Part shown: piece by piece, positions 1 through 8,408 of the stretch
Position numbering within the stretch: position 1 is the first letter of the stretch
Layout: each line of letters opens with the position of its first letter
DNA from: Tsuneonella mangrovi
GTDB taxonomy: Bacteria; Pseudomonadota; Alphaproteobacteria; Sphingomonadales; Sphingomonadaceae
Length of the DNA: 64,000 bases
Direction: 5' to 3'
NCBI RefSeq assembly: GCF_002269345.1
Contig: NZ_CP022889.1
Location: 744,001 to 808,000, forward strand
The notes under the pieces: generated by a model
Seen by the model: the letters and a program-made list of their open reading frames with translations, nothing else
What the model was told of the DNA's origin: nothing
The model's database searches: none
Program-made: the position numbers and the translations under genes

Positions 1-85
1 GCGGGCTCAGCGCCAACATCATTGCAGCCCACAGCGGAGCGAGGAAACGCACGATAGTGCGAACGGTCAATTTGCCGGGAATCAT
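1..85 (-). CDS. 5' end of an exported protein (truncated by window edge)
   Basis: Reading leftwards from an ATG at 85, the frame stays open to the window edge (28 codons). It has a basic N-terminus (MIPGKLTVRTIVR) followed by a hydrophobic stretch (FLAPLWAAMMLALSP), which looks like a Sec signal peptide or signal anchor. No Shine-Dalgarno is obvious. The mature protein lies outside the window, so no function can be given. It would be divergent from pyrE, with about 190 bp between them holding no other recognisable feature. Confidence 0.4.
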   Translation of the reverse strand, partial: MIPGKLTVRTIVRFLAPLWAAMMLALSP

Positions 86-278
86 TGGTGCGAAGCTTTC
101 CGTTACCCTGTGTTTTCGTATCGAACCTGCGTGCGAGCGACACAGGATTCGCCCCCCTGAAGAGGCTTTGCGGTCAGGGCTATACGCGCGCTTGCCCCAT
201 GCCTCAAGCGCTTCTAGGGAGATTTTCACCCGGCCGTTGCGCCAATCCCACAAGCCCCCTTTGCGAGCGAGCTGTTCG

Positions 279-857
279 ATGACCGACGACGAGGTATTGC
301 AGGAATTCCGCGCCAGCCAGGCACTGCTCGAAGGGCACTTCCTGCTCTCGAGCGGGCGACACAGCGCGCAATACCTGCAATGCGCCCGGGTGCTGATGAA
401 CCCGGAACGGGCCGACCGGCTGGCCCGCGCGCTGGCACAGAAACTGCCGCGAGAGATTCGCTCCGAGATCGATGTGGTCGTCAGCCCGGCGATGGGTGGG
501 ATCATTATCGGCCAGGAAATGGGCCGGGTGCTTGGCAAGGACGCGATCTTCCTCGAGCGCCCCACCGGCACGTTCGAGCTGCGCCGCGGCTTCGCGCTCG
601 ATTCGGGCGCGAAAGTGCTGATGGTCGAGGATGTCGTAACCACCGGCCTGTCCAGCCGCGAAGCGATCGAGGCGGTCGGGCGCGAAGGCAGCGAAGTGAT
701 TGCCGAAGTCTCGCTGGTCGACCGCTCGGCCGGCGAAGCGGACCTGGGCGTGCCGTTCTTCCCGCTTATCGAACTCGCCGTGCCCAGCTATGCCGACGAC
801 GAAGTGCCGCCGGAATTGGCATCAATCGAAATCACCAAGCCGGGCAGCCGGAAGTAA
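279..857 (+). CDS. pyrE: Orotate phosphoribosyltransferase
   Basis: This 192-residue protein transfers phosphoribosyl from PRPP to orotate to make OMP in pyrimidine synthesis. The PRPP-binding acidic motif [11 protein letters not shown] is visible near residue 115, and a glycine-rich segment ([16 protein letters not shown]) lies in the middle. An open frame extends upstream to 57, but that part is compositionally unlike a protein. The ATG at 279 ([10 protein letters not shown]) fits the family length. It heads a tight run with pdxJ, acpS and lepB. Confidence 0.93.
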   Translation: MTDDEVLQEFRASQALLEGHFLLSSGRHSAQYLQCARVLMNPERADRLARALAQKLPREIRSEIDVVVSPAMGGIIIGQEMGRVLGKDAIFLERPTGTFELRRGFALDSGAKVLMVEDVVTTGLSSREAIEAVGREGSEVIAEVSLVDRSAGEADLGVPFFPLIELAVPSYADDEVPPELASIEITKPGSRK

Positions 858-858
858 C

Positions 859-1596
859 GTGACCAACCCACGTCCCCTCCGCCTCGGGGTCAACATCGAC
901 CACGTCGCCACGATCCGCAACGCGCGTGGCGGCGACCATCCCGATCCGGTGCGCGCCGCGGAAATCGTCGCGGCAGTCGGCGGCGACGGGATCACTGCGC
1001 ACTTGCGCGAAGACCGCCGCCATATCCGCGACGAAGACCTTGCCCGGATTCAGGCGGCGACCGACCTGCCGCTCAACCTCGAGATGGCGGCAACCGAGGA
1101 GATGCTTGCCATCGCGCTCCGGCACAGTCCACACGCCGCGTGCATCGTGCCGGAAAAGCGCGAGGAAGTGACCACCGAAGGCGGACTCGACGCAGCCGGA
1201 CTGCACAACCGGCTCGCCCCGATCGTCGCGCGGCTGAGCGATGCGGGCATCCGCGTCAGCCTGTTCATCGAACCGAGCGAGCACCAGCTGGAAGCGGCGC
1301 GCAAGCTCGGCGCCCCGGTGGTCGAATTCCATACCGGCGAATACGCGCATGCTTCAGGCGAGGAGCAGGCCCGCCAGCTCGAAAGAATCGCACAAATGGC
1401 AGCACACGCGGTCGATCTCGGCATCGAGCCGCACGCGGGGCACGGCCTGACCTACGACAACGTCCAGCCGGTTGCCGCGATTCCGCAGCTCGCCGAACTC
1501 AACATCGGGCATTACCTGATCGGGGAGGCGGTGTTCGTCGGGCTCGAGACCGCTGTCAGGCGGATGCGCCAGCTGATGGACGAGGCCCGCGCATGA
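859..1596 (+). CDS. pdxJ: Pyridoxine 5'-phosphate synthase
   Basis: PdxJ condenses 3-amino-2-oxopropyl phosphate with deoxyxylulose 5-phosphate to give PNP, the last step of DXP-dependent vitamin B6 synthesis. The 245-residue protein carries the family N-terminus [19 protein letters not shown], then [11 protein letters not shown], and the C-terminal HGLTYDNV and [10 protein letters not shown] segments. The start is a GTG at 859, one base after the pyrE stop; upstream codons in this frame only shadow pyrE. Its TGA overlaps the acpS ATG. Confidence 0.95.
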   Translation: MTNPRPLRLGVNIDHVATIRNARGGDHPDPVRAAEIVAAVGGDGITAHLREDRRHIRDEDLARIQAATDLPLNLEMAATEEMLAIALRHSPHAACIVPEKREEVTTEGGLDAAGLHNRLAPIVARLSDAGIRVSLFIEPSEHQLEAARKLGAPVVEFHTGEYAHASGEEQARQLERIAQMAAHAVDLGIEPHAGHGLTYDNVQPVAAIPQLAELNIGHYLIGEAVFVGLETAVRRMRQLMDEARA

Positions 1597-1994
1597 TCAT
1601 CGGCGTCGGATCGGACCTCACCAATATGGACCGCATCGCCAATTCGCTCGAACGGTGGGGGGAGCGCTTCGAACGGCGCTGCTTTACCGAAATCGAGCGC
1701 GCCAAGGCCGCCAGGCGCCCCTACACCCGCGTCGGCACATTCGCTAAGCGGTGGGCCGCCAAGGAGGCGTTCGTCAAGGCGGTCGGCACCGGGTTCAAGC
1801 GCGGGGTCTACCAGATCGACATCGGGGTTGTGAACGCGCGCTCGGGTGCCCCTACCCTCGCCCTCACCAATGGAGCAGCGGCAAGGCTTGCGGAAATCGT
1901 TCCCGATGGCCATGAGCCGATCATTCATCTTACCCTAACCGACGATCATCCATGGGCGCAGGCCTTCGTCGTAATCGAGGCCAGACCGCTTTGA
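1593..1994 (+). CDS. acpS: Holo-[acyl-carrier-protein] synthase
   Basis: AcpS moves 4'-phosphopantetheine from CoA onto apo-ACP. The 133-residue protein is of family length, with the N-terminal metal-binding motif [14 protein letters not shown] and the catalytic helix [18 protein letters not shown]. It starts in an ATGA overlap with pdxJ, which implies translational coupling. The pdxJ-acpS-lepB order is standard in sphingomonads. Confidence 0.93.
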   Translation: MIIGVGSDLTNMDRIANSLERWGERFERRCFTEIERAKAARRPYTRVGTFAKRWAAKEAFVKAVGTGFKRGVYQIDIGVVNARSGAPTLALTNGAAARLAEIVPDGHEPIIHLTLTDDHPWAQAFVVIEARPL

Positions 1995-2041
1995 CCCCTC
2001 CCACCGGCTCCGCTGCACCTTCCGCCGCAGAGGCAAATCCC

Positions 2042-2905
2042 GTGACCGAAACCGACAAGCCGCGCGAAAAGATCAACTGGATCGCCGAACTGCGCGGGCT
2101 CGCGCTGATGCTGCTCGCGGTGCTGGCGTTCCACACATTCGTCGCAAAACCGTTCTACATCCCTTCGACTTCGATGGTCCCCAACCTGATGGTCGGCGAC
2201 CGGCTGGTGGTCTCGAAATATCCCTACGGCTGGAACTGGTCGTCGATCAGTTTCCACCTTTTGCCGCGTGCGAAGTGGCGGATCTGGCCAGCAACGCCGC
2301 AATATGGCGACATCGTGATCGTCGTGCCGCCCGACAGCAACGAAGATTATATCAAGCGGGTGATCGGCCTGTCGGGCGACAAGATCGCAGTGGTCAACGG
2401 GCAGGTGATCCTCAACGGCAAGCCGGTGCCGCAAGCGGTCGAGCCGGACTTGCGCATCCCGGTCGATGCGCAAACTTGCGAAGGGCATCCGTGCCTGAAT
2501 TACTTCGACAATTACCGCACCCGCCTACCCGACGGGAAGCAGGTCTACGAAGTGCCGGTGCTGCGCGAAACGCTGCCAAACGGGGCAACCTACCTCGTCA
2601 TCGACCACCGCGACCAGCCGCTCGACAATTATCGTCAGGTCACGGTCCCCAAGGGATATGTATTCCTGATGGGCGACAATCGCGACCATTCGGCCGACAG
2701 CCGCGCCCCGCTGTGGGAGCAAGGCCTGGGCGGCCCGGTGCCGCTGTCGGATGTTGGCGGTCGCGCCGAATTCATCACCTTCTCGCTCGATGGAACGACC
2801 AGCTGGAACCCGCTGACATGGTTCTCCTCCTTGCGCACCAACCGGGCTTGGACCACATTGCGTCCGGCAATCGTGCACAGGGGCGAAACGGATGGATCAC
2901 ACTGA
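2042..2905 (+). CDS. lepB: Signal peptidase I
   Basis: LepB cleaves Sec and Tat signal peptides at the outer face of the inner membrane. There is one N-terminal membrane segment (GLALMLLAVLAFHTFVAKPF), the catalytic serine in PSTSMVPNL, the catalytic lysine in DYIKRVIGLSGD, and a C-terminal GDNRDHSADSR box. The GTG at 2042 (VTETDKPREK) is taken as the start. A TTG at 1991 inside the acpS stop, or an ATG at 1952, would add residues unlike the family. The 3' end overlaps the next gene by 14 bp. Confidence 0.9.
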   Translation: MTETDKPREKINWIAELRGLALMLLAVLAFHTFVAKPFYIPSTSMVPNLMVGDRLVVSKYPYGWNWSSISFHLLPRAKWRIWPATPQYGDIVIVVPPDSNEDYIKRVIGLSGDKIAVVNGQVILNGKPVPQAVEPDLRIPVDAQTCEGHPCLNYFDNYRTRLPDGKQVYEVPVLRETLPNGATYLVIDHRDQPLDNYRQVTVPKGYVFLMGDNRDHSADSRAPLWEQGLGGPVPLSDVGGRAEFITFSLDGTTSWNPLTWFSSLRTNRAWTTLRPAIVHRGETDGSH

Positions 2906-4013
2906 CGGGGGCAGCGGTCCGGGAGAGCCGCAAGCGGAACGCAGCAGGCCGGGAATCGGTGCCAGCCCCAGCCGGATAGCAAGTCGCAGGATGCGCTATG
3001 AAGCCGGTCGCGCGCTGGCCTGGGGCGCAGTGATCGGATTGATCGCGCTGTCGATCTACCTTGCCCAGTCGTTGCTGGTGATCTTCGGCGCACTGGTGTT
3101 CGCATCGATGATAGACGGCGGCGCGCGCCTCATCGGCAAGGTCGTCCCAATCGGGCGCGGCTGGCGCGTCGCGATGGTCCTCATCCTGACCGTGGCGTTC
3201 CTCGCCTGGCTGGTCATTTTCGCCGGCTCGCAGATCTCGCAGCAGGCGGCACAATTCCCCCAGATCGTGAGTGCCCAGGCCGATAAGTTCATTGCCTTGT
3301 TGCGCGCGCACGGGTTCGACATCTCGCAGACGCAGGTCCAGTCGGTTATCGGCAGCGTTGCCAGCGGGGTCGGTACGCTCAGCCGCGCGATCGGTGGCGC
3401 GGTCGGCGCAATCGCCACTACGGTCCTGATCCTGATTATCGGGATCTATCTCGCGCTCGATCCGCGCGCTTACGAGCGCGGGGTGGAATGGATGGTGCCC
3501 GAAGAGCGGCGCGAGGCGTTTTCTGACACCCTCAGCCACATGGCCTACAATATGCGGCGGCTGCTCGCGGGGAGGCTGCTCGGGATGGTGGTCGAAGGCG
3601 TGTTCACATACGTCCTCCTCTCGATCATCGGCGTGCCGATGGCGGCCTTGCTGGGGATCATCACCGGCCTGCTCGCATTCATCCCGAATATCGGCGCGAT
3701 CATTTCCGGGCTGCTGATGGTGCTTGTCGGCTTTTCAGGTGGAACGGAAATGGGTCTATGGACGCTGGCAACCTATTTCTTCGTCCAGAATTTCGACGGC
3801 TACATCGTGGTGCCGATGATCGCCAAGAAGACGGTCGATCTCGCTCCGGCCTTGGTGCTGGGGTTCCAGCTGATCATGGGCGTGCTGTTCGGTGTGCTCG
3901 GGCTGATGCTCGCCGATCCGATGCTGGCGATGATCAAGGTTGCGCTCGAACGGCGCGCGCACCGGTTCGACGTCGCCGACATGACCCGCTCTAGCCGCAA
4001 AGCAGCCGGCTGA
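2892..4013 (+). CDS. AI-2E family transporter (PerM/YdiK-like permease)
   Basis: This 373-residue polytopic membrane protein has about eight hydrophobic segments. It shows the AI-2E exporter family pattern: paired N-terminal helices, a soluble amphipathic region around residues 115-170, then GLLAFIPNIGAIISG and the DGYIVVPMIAKKTVDLAP segment before the last two helices. Substrates of most members are unknown; autoinducer-2 export is shown for few, and others act as ion antiporters. It overlaps lepB and is followed three bases later by the DUF3089 gene, so it is probably in the same operon. Confidence 0.85.
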   Translation: MDHTDGGSGPGEPQAERSRPGIGASPSRIASRRMRYEAGRALAWGAVIGLIALSIYLAQSLLVIFGALVFASMIDGGARLIGKVVPIGRGWRVAMVLILTVAFLAWLVIFAGSQISQQAAQFPQIVSAQADKFIALLRAHGFDISQTQVQSVIGSVASGVGTLSRAIGGAVGAIATTVLILIIGIYLALDPRAYERGVEWMVPEERREAFSDTLSHMAYNMRRLLAGRLLGMVVEGVFTYVLLSIIGVPMAALLGIITGLLAFIPNIGAIISGLLMVLVGFSGGTEMGLWTLATYFFVQNFDGYIVVPMIAKKTVDLAPALVLGFQLIMGVLFGVLGLMLADPMLAMIKVALERRAHRFDVADMTRSSRKAAG

Positions 4014-4016
4014 TCG

Positions 4017-5162
4017 ATGGCGCGCAGGTTCCTCCAGATCGTCGCGGTCCTTATCGTGATCGTGATCGCAGGTTCGTTCGCGCTGCGCATGTGGTCGACC
4101 GAGCTGACCAAGCTGGCGCTGGTACCAAGCAAGGCGTTCGAGACGCAGCAGCCCCTCAAGGTCAATGCCTACGCCGATCCGAAAATGTGGCTCGCCCGGC
4201 CGGGGATGGGGGCTGCGGACCCGGCACGCTGGCAACCGGCCGCGCAAGAGCCGCGCAGCGCACTGCCGGCACGGGCCGATCTAGCGCCCAAGCAGCAGGA
4301 TTATGCGGTGTTCTTCGTCCACCCGACCGCATATCTCAACCGGGCGCACTGGAACGCTCCGCTCGATGACGCGGACGCGCAAAAGGTCGCCAGGCTCTAC
4401 GTGAAGAGCATGGCCAGCCCGTTCAACACCGCATCGCAGATCTGGGCACCACGCTATCGCGAGGCGACCTTCGGTGCGTTCCTGACCGATAAGCCGGAAG
4501 GCCAAGAGGCGATCGATGCGGCCTACGCCGATGTCAGACAGGCCTTTGCATATTTCCTGTCGCAAGTCGGGCCGGACACGCCGATCGTGCTCGCAGGGCA
4601 CAGCCAAGGCGCGCTCCACTTGTTGCGGCTATTGCGCGAGGATGTCGCAGGCAAGCCGCTCGCAAACCGGATCGCAGCGGTCTATGCAGTCGGCTGGCCG
4701 ATTTCGCTCCAGCACGACGTTCCCGCACTTGGATTTCCGGTGTGCGGCAGCGCTGACCAGTCGGGCTGCCTGATGAGCTGGTCGAGCTATGCCGAACCGG
4801 CAGACCCGAGCATGGTGCTCGACGTCTATCGCAAGTCGATCGGCTTCGACGGTCAGCGTCGCGGTGGCAGCGCCCTCGTTTGCACCAATCCACTCACGGG
4901 CAGAGCTGGTGGTGATGCACCCGCAAACGCGAATCTCGGAACGCTGGTGCCAGATGGAGAGCTTACCAAAGGTTCGCTTGTGCCGGAATTGGTTCCCGCC
5001 CGCTGCGACAAACGCGGGTTACTGCTGATCGGACCTCCGCCGGAAATGGGCAACGCCGTGCTGCCGGGCAACAACTACCACGTTTACGATATCCCGCTGT
5101 TCTGGGAGAACCTCCACCAGGACGTTCTACGACGCGTGGCGGCATGGCGGGCGGCGCATTGA
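4017..5162 (+). CDS. DUF3089 protein, membrane-anchored alpha/beta-hydrolase-like
   Basis: This 381-residue protein has an N-terminal membrane anchor (FLQIVAVLIVIVIAGSFAL). The region after it contains YAVFFVHPTAYLN and a nucleophile-elbow-like VLAGHSQGALHLLRLL, both typical of DUF3089 proteins. An esterase-like activity is inferred from the GHSQG elbow; no substrate is known. It follows the permease by three bases, and its 3' end overlaps ruvX by 19 bp. Confidence 0.8.
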   Translation: MARRFLQIVAVLIVIVIAGSFALRMWSTELTKLALVPSKAFETQQPLKVNAYADPKMWLARPGMGAADPARWQPAAQEPRSALPARADLAPKQQDYAVFFVHPTAYLNRAHWNAPLDDADAQKVARLYVKSMASPFNTASQIWAPRYREATFGAFLTDKPEGQEAIDAAYADVRQAFAYFLSQVGPDTPIVLAGHSQGALHLLRLLREDVAGKPLANRIAAVYAVGWPISLQHDVPALGFPVCGSADQSGCLMSWSSYAEPADPSMVLDVYRKSIGFDGQRRGGSALVCTNPLTGRAGGDAPANANLGTLVPDGELTKGSLVPELVPARCDKRGLLLIGPPPEMGNAVLPGNNYHVYDIPLFWENLHQDVLRRVAAWRAAH

Positions 5163-5629
5163 TCACCGACAACGCCGCCGATTTCGGCGAGGCGCTGGCC
5201 GACGGCGGGGTGCTGCTTGCACTCGACCTTGGCACGAGGACCATCGGCACCGCGACGTGCGACGCGGGCTGGCGGTTCGCCACGGCCGGCAAGACGCTGT
5301 CACGCGGCAAGTTCGGGCGCGACCGCGAGGTACTGGGAGCACTCGTCAACGAGCGGGGCGTTGCCGGGATCGTCATCGGCCTTCCGCGCAACATGGACGG
5401 CAGCGAAGGCCCGCGCGCGCAAGCGAGCCGCGCCTATGCCCGCAACCTTGCTGAAGCGTTCGGCCTGCCGGTGCTGCTATGGGACGAGCGCTGGAGCACG
5501 ATGAGCGCCGAACGCGCAATGATCGACCAGGACCTGAGCCGCGCCAAGCGCGCCGAGAAGATCGACAGCCATGCGGCGGCCGTCATCTTGCAAGGCGCGA
5601 TAGACCGGCTCGTAGGAGCGGCGTTCTAG
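5144..5629 (+). CDS. ruvX: Holliday junction resolvase-like protein RuvX/YqgF
   Basis: RuvX/YqgF is an RNase H-fold nuclease linked to pre-16S rRNA 5'-end processing and to Holliday junctions. The 161-residue protein has the first catalytic aspartate in LLALDLGTRTIGTA, then VIGLPRNMDGSEGPRA, LLWDERWSTMSAE, and a C-terminal KIDSHAAAVILQG carrying the last acidic residue. The ATG at 5144 lies inside the preceding gene; a TTG at 5159 would shorten it by five residues. It ends eight bases before the convergent riboflavin gene. Confidence 0.88.
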   Translation: MAGGALITDNAADFGEALADGGVLLALDLGTRTIGTATCDAGWRFATAGKTLSRGKFGRDREVLGALVNERGVAGIVIGLPRNMDGSEGPRAQASRAYARNLAEAFGLPVLLWDERWSTMSAERAMIDQDLSRAKRAEKIDSHAAAVILQGAIDRLVGAAF

Positions 5630-5636
5630 CGTTCGG

Positions 5637-6941
5637 TCAGTCGAACGTGCGCTGGCCGACGACGCTGAGACCGTAGCCTTCGAGCGCGACCAGCGAATGT
5701 TCGGTGTCGGACAGCAGCACCATGTCCTGCACACCCAATTCTGTGAGGATTTGCGCACCGCCGCCATAATCGCGCTGCTCGCTCGAAGGCGGGAAGTTCT
5801 CCGAACGACCGAGACCGTTGGCCATGTCGATCGTCTGGCTGAAATAGGTCCGGGTCGGGCGGCTGATCAGGACTATTACGCCCGAACCTTCCTCGCCAAT
5901 GATCTGCATCGACTTCTCGATGATGTCGCTGCGCTTGTTCTGCTCGCCGAAGATGTCGGGGAACACCGACAGCGCGTGCATCCGCACCAGCGTGGGCTTC
6001 GCCGGATCGATCGCGCCTTTCACCAGCGCGAGCATCTCGTCGTTGGTCGCCTTGTTGTAGAACGTGATCGCCTGCCATTCGCCGCCCCAGCGGCTAGTGA
6101 AGCGGCGTTCGTTGCGGCGCACGATCACGTGGTCGTGCTTGCGGCGATAGGCGATCAGGTCGCGGATCGTGCCGATCTTGAGATCGTGCAGCCGTGCGAA
6201 CCGCACGAGGTCGTCCATCCGCGCCATCGTGCCGTCGTCGTTCATGATCTCGCAGATCACGCCTGCTGGGTTGAGGCCCGCGAGCCGCGAGATGTCGACC
6301 GCCGCTTCGGTATGCCCTGCCCGCACAAGTACGCCGCCGTCGCGTGCGACCAGCGGAAACACGTGGCCGGGAGTCACGATGTCGTCGCGCGTCTTCGTTC
6401 CGTCGATCGCGACCGACACGGTGCGCGCGCGGTCGCCCGCGCTGATCCCGGTGCTGACGCCTTCGCGCGCTTCGATCGAGGTCGTGAATGCGGTCTCGTG
6501 ACGCGTACGGTTATTGCGGCTCATCAGGTCGAGCCCGAGCTGGTCGACCCGCTGGCGGGTCAGCGCGAGGCAGATCAACCCGCGCCCGTGGGTCGCCATG
6601 AAGTTGATCGCGTTGGGCGTCGCCATCTGCGCGGGGATGATCAGGTCGCCCTCGTTCTCGCGGTCCTCGTCATCGACCAGCACGAACATCCGCCCGTTGC
6701 GCGCTTCGTCGATGATTTCCTCTGCGCTTGCCATCACCGGGCGCTCGTCGTTCGCAGCGAGGAACGTATCGAGCTTGGCAAGCGTATCGGCAGTGGGGTT
6801 CCACTTGTCATCGGTGCAATCGCGCAGCGAATTGGCGTGGAGACCGGCTGCGCGCGCCAGCGCAGTGCGGCTCATGCGGTTTTCGGAAACGATTTCGCGC
6901 ACGCGGACGATGGTCGGGTTGAGAGTGGTCTGAGTGCTCAT
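5637..6941 (-). CDS. ribB: 3,4-dihydroxy-2-butanone-4-phosphate synthase with N-terminal HTH and degenerate RibA-like domain
   Basis: The 434-residue protein has three parts. Residues 1-68 form a Cro/XRE-like helix-turn-helix (SRTALARAAGLHANSLRD), which ordinary RibB lacks. Residues 70-270 are a complete DHBP synthase (DDEDRENEGDL, STGISAGDRARTV, GHVFPL, HTEAAVDISRLAGL, VICEI), which makes the four-carbon riboflavin precursor from ribulose 5-phosphate. The rest resembles GTP cyclohydrolase II, but the three zinc cysteines are missing (MHALSVFPDIFGEQNKRSDI), so that domain should be inactive for GTP hydrolysis. An inverted repeat lies 12 bp upstream of the start and suggests autoregulation. 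Confidence 0.92.
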   Translation of the reverse strand: MSTQTTLNPTIVRVREIVSENRMSRTALARAAGLHANSLRDCTDDKWNPTADTLAKLDTFLAANDERPVMASAEEIIDEARNGRMFVLVDDEDRENEGDLIIPAQMATPNAINFMATHGRGLICLALTRQRVDQLGLDLMSRNNRTRHETAFTTSIEAREGVSTGISAGDRARTVSVAIDGTKTRDDIVTPGHVFPLVARDGGVLVRAGHTEAAVDISRLAGLNPAGVICEIMNDDGTMARMDDLVRFARLHDLKIGTIRDLIAYRRKHDHVIVRRNERRFTSRWGGEWQAITFYNKATNDEMLALVKGAIDPAKPTLVRMHALSVFPDIFGEQNKRSDIIEKSMQIIGEEGSGVIVLISRPTRTYFSQTIDMANGLGRSENFPPSSEQRDYGGGAQILTELGVQDMVLLSDTEHSLVALEGYGLSVVGQRTFD

Positions 6942-6953
6942 GCGACTCGCTAT

Positions 6954-6990
6954 ATCACATTAAAATGTGATTACCACACCTCAATGTGAT
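6954..6990. promoter_or_regulatory. Palindromic operator-like site plus third half-site before the HTH-ribB gene
   Basis: ATCACAT-TAAA-ATGTGAT at 6954-6971 is a perfect 7-bp inverted repeat with a 4-bp spacer. A third ATGTGAT half-site lies at 6984-6990, inside the last codons of the next gene. The site is 12 bp upstream of the ribB start codon, where an XRE-type repressor would block initiation. It is the only AT-rich patch in the area. That the HTH domain of the adjacent RibB fusion binds here is inference. Confidence 0.55.
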
Positions 6991-7715
6991 AGGATTGCCT
7001 CGACAATGTCAGCAAGCCAGCGTCGCGGCGCCTCGCGCTTGCCGACATCTGCCACGAATTCCTGCCCTCGCGCAACCGCTTGCAGGCGATTTCCCGGCAG
7101 CCAGCGATCCGCGCGGTCGTGATAGCTGAGCCCTCCCGGCTTGAGCCAGCCAGGACGCTTCCACAGGCTCGGCGGACCTCCCGGAACGGTCAGTCGTAGC
7201 GAATCGTGATCTGCGCGCGCGGTCCGCCCTTCCCCGCGATAGATAACATCGTTGCGCGCGTGCATTCCCAGCGCATGGGGGTGGCCCATAGCGACCAGCT
7301 CGTCGCGCACTTCAGAGCTGCAATTGCACAAGTCGATCATCTCGCGCACGCGGAGGTAACCGAAGATGCGATGGTGCGGTTCGCCTGTCCGCTCCTCGCG
7401 AAACAGGCCGAAGAACACGAACCAGTCCCCTGCCCCGACACCACGATTGGCAAGGTGGGTCTGCGCTGCGCCGCACTGGCCGAACAGGCATTCGCCGCTT
7501 GCGGCAAACATCGGGTCATGGTGGCAATGGTCACTGCCCGCATGGCGCTCCTTGCTCGCCGCGCGGACATGCTCCCCTAGCCCAAGGTCGTCCCACGTCG
7601 TGCACGAATGCCCGCCGCTCGGAATCGGCAGGCTGATCGGCTTGCCATCGATTATCGGCGAAGCTCCACCACCCGCTGCACTATCGAACCCCTTGCGGCT
7701 GAAGACGATCCGCAT
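6981..7715 (-). CDS. Nmad3-like protein (putative nucleotide-modification-associated domain)
   Basis: The 244-residue protein starts MRIVFSRKGFDSAAGGGASP followed by IIDGKPISLPIPSGG, the N-terminal signature I associate with the Nmad3 family described from phage and bacterial DNA-modification gene sets. Cysteines and histidines cluster around residues 60-80 (HAGSDHCHHDP, GECLFGQCG), with GDWFVFFGLFR further on. The biochemical role is unknown. It sits immediately upstream of the ribB fusion on the same strand, and its last codons overlap the third operator half-site. No other base-modification gene is adjacent. Confidence 0.6.
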   Translation of the reverse strand: MRIVFSRKGFDSAAGGGASPIIDGKPISLPIPSGGHSCTTWDDLGLGEHVRAASKERHAGSDHCHHDPMFAASGECLFGQCGAAQTHLANRGVGAGDWFVFFGLFREERTGEPHHRIFGYLRVREMIDLCNCSSEVRDELVAMGHPHALGMHARNDVIYRGEGRTARADHDSLRLTVPGGPPSLWKRPGWLKPGGLSYHDRADRWLPGNRLQAVARGQEFVADVGKREAPRRWLADIVEAILSH

Positions 7716-7718
7716 CGC

Positions 7719-8408
7719 CTATTCGACGGGAGCAAGGCTCGCTGCCGAGCGGGCGATCGAGTCGGGATCGTGCGTGAACCGACCGCCTGCCCTGCGCATG
7801 GCAAGTGCGAAGATTGCATCAGCCATCATTGTCGCCTTGACCGAGCGATACGCGCGATACCTGCCGTGCATGAACAAGTTGGTCAGCGGCGCGAACACGA
7901 TCCCCAGCCGTTCGAGCAGCCGCCGGTCGCCTTCGCGGCGCCCACGCAGCAGGCCCGGGCGCAAGATATCGAGCCGCTTGAAGCCGAGCCTGCTGAGGTC
8001 ACGGTCGACCTCGCCCTTCACCTGCAGGTAGAAATTGCGGCTGGCGTAATCGGCCCCGGCGGAACTCACTGCGATCATCCGCTCGATACCGTGCGAGCGC
8101 GCCGCACGGGCGGTATCGAGCACCAGCGTTTCGTCCACTGCGCGAAACGTCTCTTCGCTGCGCCCTGCCTTGCGCCAGGTCGTGCCGAGCGCGCTGACCA
8201 ACACATCGGGCGCGATCGTCGCCAGCACGTCGCCCCATCCGGCGGGGTCGGCAACATGTAGTTCCATCCGAGCGCCACGCGGCAAGGGCATCTCGCGCCG
8301 CGCGATCGCGACAATCTTGACGTCGCTGCGCCCCACCGCCCGCTCGATGAGCGTGCGCCCGATCAGGCCCGATGCGCCAACCAACGCGATCCGCACAGGG
8401 TCAGACAT
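7719..8408 (-). CDS. NAD(P)H-binding, atypical SDR-like protein
   Basis: This 229-residue protein has an N-terminal Rossmann motif (RIALVGASGLIGRTLIERAV), then VSALGTTWRKAGRSEE and VSSAGADYASRNFYLQVKGE. This is the pattern of YbjT/HTATIP2-like atypical short-chain dehydrogenases that bind NADP without a classical catalytic centre. Substrate unknown. The ATG at 8408 places the Rossmann motif at the usual distance from the N-terminus; the frame extends upstream but only through dGTPase coding sequence. It overlaps the end of the dGTPase gene by 8 bp. Confidence 0.78.
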   Translation of the reverse strand: MSDPVRIALVGASGLIGRTLIERAVGRSDVKIVAIARREMPLPRGARMELHVADPAGWGDVLATIAPDVLVSALGTTWRKAGRSEETFRAVDETLVLDTARAARSHGIERMIAVSSAGADYASRNFYLQVKGEVDRDLSRLGFKRLDILRPGLLRGRREGDRRLLERLGIVFAPLTNLFMHGRYRAYRSVKATMMADAIFALAMRRAGGRFTHDPDSIARSAASLAPVE

